The notes under the pieces: generated by a model
What the model was told of the DNA's origin: nothing
Database searches by the model: none
The model's input: only the letters and a program-made list of their open reading frames with translations
Made by a program: the position numbers and the translations under genes
Assembly (NCBI GenBank): GCA_006227085.1
Contig: SBFY01000112.1
Location: 1-5,694 of the forward strand
From: Gammaproteobacteria bacterium
Lineage (GTDB): Bacteria > Pseudomonadota > Gammaproteobacteria > Pseudomonadales > M0112
Length of the DNA: 5,694 nucleotides
Direction: 5' to 3'
In this document: positions 5,166 to 5,694 of the stretch, piece after piece
How positions within the stretch are numbered: position 1 is the stretch's first letter
How the letters are laid out: each line of letters starts with the position of its first letter

Positions 5166-5694
5166 GCCCTGCTGGCAAGCTGGGGCTGGCGGCCTGGCTC
5201 AATCGCGGCTGGCGCCTGCTCGCAACCGGCTGGTGTTTTATCTTTATTGGTGTGGGCGGCCTGGTCATGGCCCTGACCATCCTGCCGGCCGTACGGCTAT
5301 GGCCGGCGGGCAGCCCGCACCAGCGCAATGCCCGCGCCCGCCGCATTGTCCATCACACCTTCCGCTTCTATTTATGGCAGATGGAAAAACTGGGGGCGAT
5401 GACACTGGTCGTCGAGGGCCGCGAGCACCTGGCTGCGACCCGTGGCCGGCTGGTGATTGCCAACCATCCCTCGCTGCTGGACGTGGTGATCCTGATCTCG
5501 CTGATGCCGGAAACCGATTGCGTGGTCAAACAGGCCCTGTGGAGCAACCCGCTATTGAAGGGCGTGGTGGCCGCCACCGATTACATCGACAACACCGATG
5601 GCGAAGCCATGCTGGCACGCTGCCAGGCCTCGCTGGCTGCCGGCAACCCGCTGATCGTGTTCCCCGAAGGCACCCGCAGCCGGCCCGGCCAGCC
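5144..5694 (+). CDS. Membrane lysophospholipid-type acyltransferase, ApeD-like position (3' partial)
   Basis: The first 183 residues of a 1-acylglycerol-3-phosphate acyltransferase-like (PlsC/LPLAT) protein; the gene runs off the window. The hydrophobic stretch from about 29 to 50 should anchor it in the inner membrane. NHPSLLD (107-113) supplies the HX4D catalytic pair His108/Asp113, and FPEGTRS (173-179) is the phosphate-binding motif; both are complete. In APE clusters an acyltransferase of this kind follows the chain-length factor gene and is thought to transfer the polyene chain to a membrane lipid. Here it directly follows the ApeC-like gene with a 22-base overlap. Start codons at 5144 and 5150 (ATG GCG ATG) are both possible; 5144 is taken because GAG at 5133-5135 is better spaced, but this is not decisive. 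A role in ordinary phospholipid synthesis is less likely, given the operon. Confidence 0.88.
   Translation, partial: MAMDTRLSPAGKLGLAAWLNRGWRLLATGWCFIFIGVGGLVMALTILPAVRLWPAGSPHQRNARARRIVHHTFRFYLWQMEKLGAMTLVVEGREHLAATRGRLVIANHPSLLDVVILISLMPETDCVVKQALWSNPLLKGVVAATDYIDNTDGEAMLARCQASLAAGNPLIVFPEGTRSRPGQ

Noticed and set aside
1..5694. CRISPR array, tRNA, rRNA or insertion sequence
   Set aside because: No regularly spaced direct repeats, tRNA-like cloverleaf or transposase motif was seen on either strand.

Overview
The window reads as a chromosomal accessory region of a moderately high-GC proteobacterium. A Gram-negative host fits the lipoprotein with an SGC lipobox, the RelE/ParE toxin-antitoxin pair and the aryl-polyene-type (APE/xanthomonadin-like) lipid pigment genes. 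Gamma- or Betaproteobacteria is most likely; the genus cannot be read from the sequence. Single 60-base lines counted by hand give about 63% GC in the NRPS gene and 70% in the ketosynthase-like gene, against 53-55% in the lipoprotein and toxin genes between them.

Region 1 (1-2261, +): the 3' part of a non-ribosomal peptide synthetase gene. It encodes a condensation domain, a carrier protein and a terminal thioesterase, C-PCP-TE. No adenylation domain lies between C and PCP, and the thioesterase nucleophile is Cys, not Ser. The frame is open to the left edge, so the gene starts outside the window.

Region 2 (2262-3655, +): a lower-GC insert-like segment. A 185-bp intergenic stretch carries hairpins and a palindrome. 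A 227-residue lipoprotein of unknown function follows. Then comes a ribbon-helix-helix antitoxin / RelE-ParE toxin operon with a readable promoter overlapping alternating CGTTAT/ATAACG operator half-sites.

Region 3 (3660-5694): the edge of an APE-type gene cluster. A small hotdog dehydratase (ApeI-like) runs on the minus strand. Divergent from it, a tightly overlapping plus-strand operon encodes a second hotdog dehydratase (ApeP-like), an N-terminal-only ketosynthase-like chain-length factor (ApeC-like) and a membrane lysophospholipid-type acyltransferase cut by the window end. In characterised APE systems an ApeI:ApeP pair dehydrates the growing polyene, ApeC partners a ketosynthase, and an acyltransferase attaches the product to a membrane lipid. 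The remaining partners (ACPs, ketosynthases, ketoreductase, exporter) should lie beyond 5694.

The most unusual points are the A-less, Cys-thioesterase NRPS terminus and a shared ATTATAAT element between the divergent dehydratases that could make the minus-strand mRNA leaderless. The toxin-antitoxin pair also abuts the pigment cluster, with four bases between convergent stop codons inside a perfect palindrome.
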